From Azospirillum lipoferum 4B (GTDB taxonomy: Bacteria; Pseudomonadota; Alphaproteobacteria; Azospirillales; Azospirillaceae): a stretch of DNA of 64,000 nt. The notes beneath the pieces were generated by a model, which worked only from the letters and a program-made list of their open reading frames with translations, searched no databases and was not told where the DNA came from. Shown in pieces: positions 60,500-64,000 of the stretch. Made by a program: the position numbers and the translations under genes. The stretch is taken from assembly GCF_000283655.1 (NCBI RefSeq), contig NC_016622.1, positions 1,624,501 through 1,688,500 of the forward strand, written 5' to 3'. Each line of letters starts with the position of its first letter. The stretch's first letter is position 1.

Positions 60500-61618
60500 A
60501 TGGCGTCGGTCCGAAAGCGCACCCTGCCGAGCGGGGAGATCAGGTGGCAGGTCGACTACCGCGATCAGGCCGGCAAGCGCCGGGCTCGCCAGTTCGCGAC
60601 GAAGCGGGAGGCGGTGGAGTTCGAGACGAAGGCACGGGCGGAGGTCGCCGCTGGCACCCACCTGCCCGCCTCCGACTCGATCACGGTCGCCGAGCTGGCC
60701 AAGCGCTATGTCAAGCATCTGACGGTTCGGCGCGACACCGGCCAGGCCATGGAGCGTGCGACGCTCGCCACCTACGAGAGCTGCATCCGCTGCCACATCA
60801 CGGATCCAGAGGTCGGGATCGGCACGCTGAAGCTGGCGGCGCTGCGCACCGTCACGGTCGCCGAGTTCCGGGACCGGCTGCTGGAGGCCGGCCGCTCGGT
60901 CGCCATGACGAAGCGGATCATCGCGACGCTGGGGTTCATGCTGGCCTTCGCCCGGGCGAACGACCTGATCTTCACCGATCCGACCGAGGGCGTCACCGTG
61001 CGCCGGCCGGGCCGGTCCAGCGCCGCGATCTCGCACGAGTCGGCGCGGCAGCTGCGGACCAACGTCAAGCGGCTGCTGGATGCCGCGGACGATGAGTTCC
61101 GCCCCTACCTGATCGTCGCCTCCCTCGCCGGCCTGCGGGCGTCGGAGCAGCGCGGCCTGCGCTGGGCGCATGTCGATCTGGATGCCGGCTTCATCCATGT
61201 CCGCGAGCGCGCCGACATCTACAACGAGATGGGCGATCCGAAGAGCAGCGCCGGCACCCGCGATATCCCAATCGGCCCGATGGTGGTCAACACGCTGAAG
61301 GCCTGGAAGCTGCGCTGCCCGCAGTCGGAGCTGGGCCTGGTGTTCCCGAACCGGAAGGGCGGCGTGCGTGCCCAGACCGATATCCACCGGCTCTGGTTCC
61401 GGCCGCTGTGCGAGAAGCTGGGGATCGCGATGCGGTGGCACGACCTGCGGCACTTCGCGGTGTCGGCCTGGATCGACCAGGGCTTCAGCGTGAAGGCGGT
61501 GATGACCTTCGCCGGGCACAAGGACTACCGGATGACGATGGAGCGGTACGGGAAGCTGTTCCCGTCCGAGGATCACCACCAGGCGGTCGCCGACATGGAG
61601 CGACGCCTGTTCGGATAG
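60500..61618 (+). CDS. int: Phage tyrosine site-specific integrase
   Basis: Catalyses integration and, with a directionality factor, excision. The 372-residue protein has an N-terminal arm-binding domain (RKRTLPSGEIRWQVDYRDQAGKRRARQF), a SAM-like core-binding domain (about 60-170) and the catalytic domain with Arg in LAGLRASEQRGL, HDLRHFAV, the His of AGHKDYR and the nucleophilic Tyr in ERYGKLF. All active-site residues are present. GAGGA lies eight bases ahead of the ATG. It points outwards to the right attachment site, eleven bases away. Confidence 0.95.
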   Translation: MASVRKRTLPSGEIRWQVDYRDQAGKRRARQFATKREAVEFETKARAEVAAGTHLPASDSITVAELAKRYVKHLTVRRDTGQAMERATLATYESCIRCHITDPEVGIGTLKLAALRTVTVAEFRDRLLEAGRSVAMTKRIIATLGFMLAFARANDLIFTDPTEGVTVRRPGRSSAAISHESARQLRTNVKRLLDAADDEFRPYLIVASLAGLRASEQRGLRWAHVDLDAGFIHVRERADIYNEMGDPKSSAGTRDIPIGPMVVNTLKAWKLRCPQSELGLVFPNRKGGVRAQTDIHRLWFRPLCEKLGIAMRWHDLRHFAVSAWIDQGFSVKAVMTFAGHKDYRMTMERYGKLFPSEDHHQAVADMERRLFG

Positions 61619-61628
61619 CCGGCGCCGG

Positions 61629-61648
61629 TGCAACACGGCTGCAACACG
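61629..61648 (+). repeat. Proposed right attachment site (attR)
   Basis: TGCAACACGGCTGCAACACG begins 11 bases after the integrase stop and matches the left junction at 18 of 20 positions. It contains GCAACACG twice, like the left copy. Confidence 0.45.
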
Positions 61649-61810
61649 AAAATGCTACAGCGTTGATTTTATGTCGCTTCTCACGCCTGAAAATTGGAAT
61701 GCCGTTCTGAGGACAACTCCGGGATCGTCACCGGAATGGACCGGGCGGAGGGAGCCACCCATGCGGGATGGCCCCCTCCGCCTGCCGTCCGTTGGAGCTG
61801 GCGTTCACTC

Positions 61811-61857
61811 GGGAAAAATCTGCCGCCCGGCGGGTCGTGCCGGGGCGATGTTGCCGG
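61811..61857 (+). repeat. 47-nt element with hairpin, right copy
   Basis: Same orientation and 41/47 identity with 22187-22233, with CCCGG/CCGGG able to pair. It lies outside the proposed right attachment site. The surrounding bases (61649-61944) contain no credible gene. Confidence 0.5.
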
Positions 61858-61944
61858 AGACCGCTCCCTCATCGGGATGCTCCGGAACGTCGCTTTTCCG
61901 TCGCCGCGCCCACATCGATCGGCAGGCCGACGGCCCGGCGTCCT

Positions 61945-62100
61945 TTACTGGTAGCCGCCTTCGCGGGCGCGGTCATTTGCCGCCTCTTCCTGGGCTTTCT
62001 CGGTACGGCTGTCGATCTTGCCGGTGTCGCCGGCAGGCTTCCCGGGCTGGTCGTCGCGCTTTGCGTCGTCCGGCTGCTGCTGTTTGGGCTGGTCCGTCAT
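61945..62100 (-). CDS. Small hydrophilic protein
   Basis: 51-residue protein (starts MTDQPKQQQPDDAKRDDQPG, ends AREGGYQ) composed almost only of charged and polar residues, probably disordered. GAGGAG lies a few bases ahead of the ATG. It resembles small stress-type or Gln/Asp-rich proteins in Rhodospirillales, but I cannot name it. Host, not phage, by position. Confidence 0.6.
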   Translation of the reverse strand: MTDQPKQQQPDDAKRDDQPGKPAGDTGKIDSRTEKAQEEAANDRAREGGYQ

Positions 62101-62170
62101 CGGGGCGCTCCTCGGTCGCATGTGGTGTGACGAGGAGAAAACAGCCGGAGTCCGGGATCATCCCGGCCGG

Positions 62171-62305
62171 TCAGCCCACGGGCCGCTCGGCCACGGTGTC
62201 GGACTCGTCGCGGGCGGCGTTGATCTGGTCCAGAGTGCGGCCGCAGCCGGTGCAGATCTCGCCGTCGATGGCGCACATGCCCAGGCAATCGGGATCGTCG
62301 CTCAT
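62171..62305 (-). CDS. DUF1289 small cysteine protein
   Basis: 44-residue protein with CLGMC and CTGC cysteine pairs (Cys7, Cys11, Cys18, Cys21), the DUF1289 pattern that resembles a small Fe-S or zinc knuckle. Family members are conserved in proteobacteria with no settled function. It lies 70 bases upstream of the small hydrophilic gene on the same strand. Confidence 0.75.
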   Translation of the reverse strand: MSDDPDCLGMCAIDGEICTGCGRTLDQINAARDESDTVAERPVG

Positions 62306-62509
62306 GCGGTCGGGCCTTTCCGGCTGGTGGTGGAGCCGTTCCATCCCTAGCCGAAAGCCTCTCGTTCCTCAAGATGTGCGCCGGCATGGATTGTCATGGC
62401 ATGACCTGCCCCGGTTTACATGGCGGCCCTTCGACGGGGTAGCCCGGATTGCGGCACACGCGCGACTGCATTAGAAGCTCTGCGTAGCCTGATGATTGCG
62501 AAGGTATTC

Positions 62510-63655
62510 ATGCCGACGGCGTTGCTGGTGTCCTGCGCGATGTATCGTTACGGCACGGCACGGATGCCGGCGGCACTGAAGGCTGCGGGCTTTCGCGTCT
62601 TCGCGATTTGTCCGCAAAACTCCCTGCTGGAGTTCAGCGACAGCATCGACGGCAGGCACAGTTTTCCTGCCGGAATCAGTCCCGACGACCTGACCGTGAT
62701 CGCAGCGCGGGCCACAGCACAGCTTCGCGCCGATATCGTGATCGCCTGCGAGGAAACCGCCGTCAAAGTGCTGAACTCCGCCGACCGGTTGATCGCGCAG
62801 GTGCCGGCGGACAGTGCCGATGCGCGATGCCTTCGCATGGTCGGGGCGTGGTATGGGGGCCAATGCTGGGAGTCGTTGCGGTCGCAATGCGTGGAGCATG
62901 CCGCCGCCGCCGGTATCCGCACGCCACGGCAGATCATCGTCGAGCCGGGCCGAACCGGCATCGACGATCTGGCCGGACTCGGCACGCCGCTGCTGTTGAA
63001 GTGGGACTACAGCTCGGCCGGCCGCGGGGTTCAACTGGCCCGCTGCCCCCGGAAGGCGCTGGAGCTGGCGGCGCGGGCCGCGACCGGCCGGCCGGAGCAG
63101 GACGCCGCGATGCCCGCCGACGGACGGATCGTCGCGCAGGACTTCATCCGGGGACCGGCGGCGTCGGTGTCGTTCAGCGCGCTGCACGGCCGGATGCTGG
63201 AGGGATTCGCCTATACCGCGCTTCACCACCAGCCGGAGCCCTTCGGTCCGGCGTCCGTGATCGAGGTGGGCGACCATCCCGCGCTGATCGACATGGCCAG
63301 ACGCATAGTGGAGCTGACCGGATATTCCGGCTTCGGCGGCATCGACGCGATCCTGCCGGACGATGGCAGCCCGCCGGTCTTTCTGGAGTTCAATGCCCGT
63401 CCGACCCAGACCGGCCATCTCGGCAGCCTGGTGGGGGCCGATCTGTGCCGGGCGATGGCCTGTGCGCTGGAAGGCCGCCCCTATGACGGCAGCGTCGGCC
63501 GGAGCGCCGCCATGCCGATCGCCCTGTTCCCGGCGGAATGGATCCGCGATGCCAACAGCCGCTACCTCACGACCGCACACCATGATGTGCCATGGAACGA
63601 GCGCCGGATGACGGCAGCGATCCTCACCATCACCCCGCAGCTCCACCCGGCCTGA
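62510..63655 (+). CDS. Stand-alone ATP-grasp ligase of unknown substrate
   Basis: 381-residue ATP-grasp protein. A pre-ATP-grasp domain (about 1-120) starts PTALLVSCAMYRYG; the ATP-binding domain has LLKWDYSSAGRGV with the Lys and the glycine-rich loop, and FLEFNARPTQTGHLG with the metal-binding Glu and Asn near 300. Such enzymes join a carboxylate to an amine or thiol. There are no neighbouring biosynthesis genes. An ATG six codons upstream (62492) is an alternative start. No clear ribosome site was found for either. Confidence 0.8.
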   Translation: MPTALLVSCAMYRYGTARMPAALKAAGFRVFAICPQNSLLEFSDSIDGRHSFPAGISPDDLTVIAARATAQLRADIVIACEETAVKVLNSADRLIAQVPADSADARCLRMVGAWYGGQCWESLRSQCVEHAAAAGIRTPRQIIVEPGRTGIDDLAGLGTPLLLKWDYSSAGRGVQLARCPRKALELAARAATGRPEQDAAMPADGRIVAQDFIRGPAASVSFSALHGRMLEGFAYTALHHQPEPFGPASVIEVGDHPALIDMARRIVELTGYSGFGGIDAILPDDGSPPVFLEFNARPTQTGHLGSLVGADLCRAMACALEGRPYDGSVGRSAAMPIALFPAEWIRDANSRYLTTAHHDVPWNERRMTAAILTITPQLHPA

Positions 63656-63842
63656 CGCCTCACCCCGGCCATCGTTTCAGCGACAGCGCGCCGGAGAGTC
63701 CGCCCGACCGCTGCGCACACGACAAAGGCACCGGTCGGGACGACCGATGCCTTGTTCGGAACTGCGTGACGGCAGCGGCGGCAACGCAGGGCTTCGCCGC
63801 CGGCGACCGGGACCGGCGGCTGTTCCCTGCGGCCGCGCGACG

Positions 63843-64000
63843 TCAGTCGTCGCGCTGGGTGCGTTCCATCCGCTCGTGCCGCTCCTGGGCTTCCAGGCTC
63901 AGCGTCGCGATGGGGCGGGCATCCAGCCGGCGGACGGAGATGGGGTCGCCCGTCTCCTCGCAATAGCCGTAGCTGCCGTCGACGAGACGTTCCAGCGCCG
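63843..64000 (-). CDS. dksA: DksA transcription factor, C-terminal part
   Basis: RNA polymerase-binding factor that works with ppGpp. Only the last 51 residues are in the window: ALERLVDGSYGYCEETGDPI then RRLDARPIATLSLEAQERHERMERTQRDD. A single Cys remains where E. coli DksA has a four-Cys zinc finger, as in many alphaproteobacteria. In relatives dksA lies beside flagellar genes, so the prophage seems to have separated it from flgH. The start is beyond the window. Confidence 0.9.
   Translation of the reverse strand, partial: ALERLVDGSYGYCEETGDPISVRRLDARPIATLSLEAQERHERMERTQRDD

Larger units (their letters stand above)
22136..61648. mobile_element. Lambda-like siphovirus prophage
   Basis: Integrated phage of about 39.5 kb with an integrase at the right end and complete modules for integration, regulation, replication (DnaB, O-like protein), packaging (GpA terminase), head (gpW, portal, protease-capsid), long tail (tube, frameshifted chaperones, tape measure, fibre) and lysis (endolysin, holin). 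No structural gene is visibly broken, so it may be inducible. The bounds follow an 18/20 direct repeat and the change from host to phage genes; the insertion lies between flgH and the dksA side of the chromosome. Confidence 0.9.

Noticed and set aside
61649-61944. tRNA gene as integration target
   Set aside because: No cloverleaf, T-loop or CCA-like end could be found beside either junction.

Overview
The window is a high-GC alphaproteobacterial chromosome, most likely Azospirillum or a close Rhodospirillales relative. The evidence is the gene order dac-tmk-holB-metG-tatD-MBL, a flagellar cluster with MotE and DUF6468 proteins next to fliM, and a cysteine-poor DksA. A prophage of about 39.5 kb splits it in two.

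Left chromosomal part (1-22,070). A rightward housekeeping run encodes RlpA, a PBP5-type D,D-carboxypeptidase, thymidylate kinase, DNA polymerase III delta', methionyl-tRNA synthetase, TatD and an MBL-fold hydrolase; several genes overlap by a start/stop codon. Leftward genes follow: a Tat-exported TRAP solute receptor, a YkgJ-type metal-binding protein and a PAS-PAS-GGDEF-EAL protein with a degenerate GGDEF. Then come recO and parC, a leftward fliL-fliM-DUF6468-motE operon and a rightward flgF-flgG-flgA-flgH operon preceded by a good sigma-54 promoter match. Two convergent intergenic gaps each hold a copy of the same hairpin repeat.

Prophage (about 22,136-61,648), a lambda-like siphophage. 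From right to left it has: a tyrosine integrase; a Phd antitoxin with only a relic of its toxin; a BrnT/BrnA pair; an AT-richer regulatory block with three ribbon-helix-helix proteins and inverted-repeat operators; a leftward early operon with an excisionase-like HTH, a DnaB helicase and an O-like replication protein whose gene carries ACGCGT iterons phased at 11 bp; two terminators; and a leftward late region. The late region holds terminase GpA, gpW, portal, a fused protease-capsid protein, connectors, tail tube, tail chaperones with a canonical -1 slippery site, a 1,664-residue tape measure, tail tip proteins, an SPRY-type tail fibre, endolysin and a 3-TM holin. The left end is an accessory region: a putative acetyltransferase, an unknown gene pair, an orphan solute-binding protein, a second copy of the excisionase-like HTH, tandem XRE regulators (one fused to an HNH nuclease) with perfect operators, a lipoprotein and small proteins.

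Right chromosomal part (61,650-64,000). A small hydrophilic protein, a DUF1289 protein, a stand-alone ATP-grasp enzyme and the 3' part of dksA. The phage therefore probably sits between flgH and the rest of the host flagellar/dksA neighbourhood.

The signals most worth following are the phased iteron cluster, the inverted twin excisionase genes, the HNH-XRE fusion with its operators, and the unknown accessory gene pair. No tRNA, rRNA, CRISPR array or IS transposase was seen.
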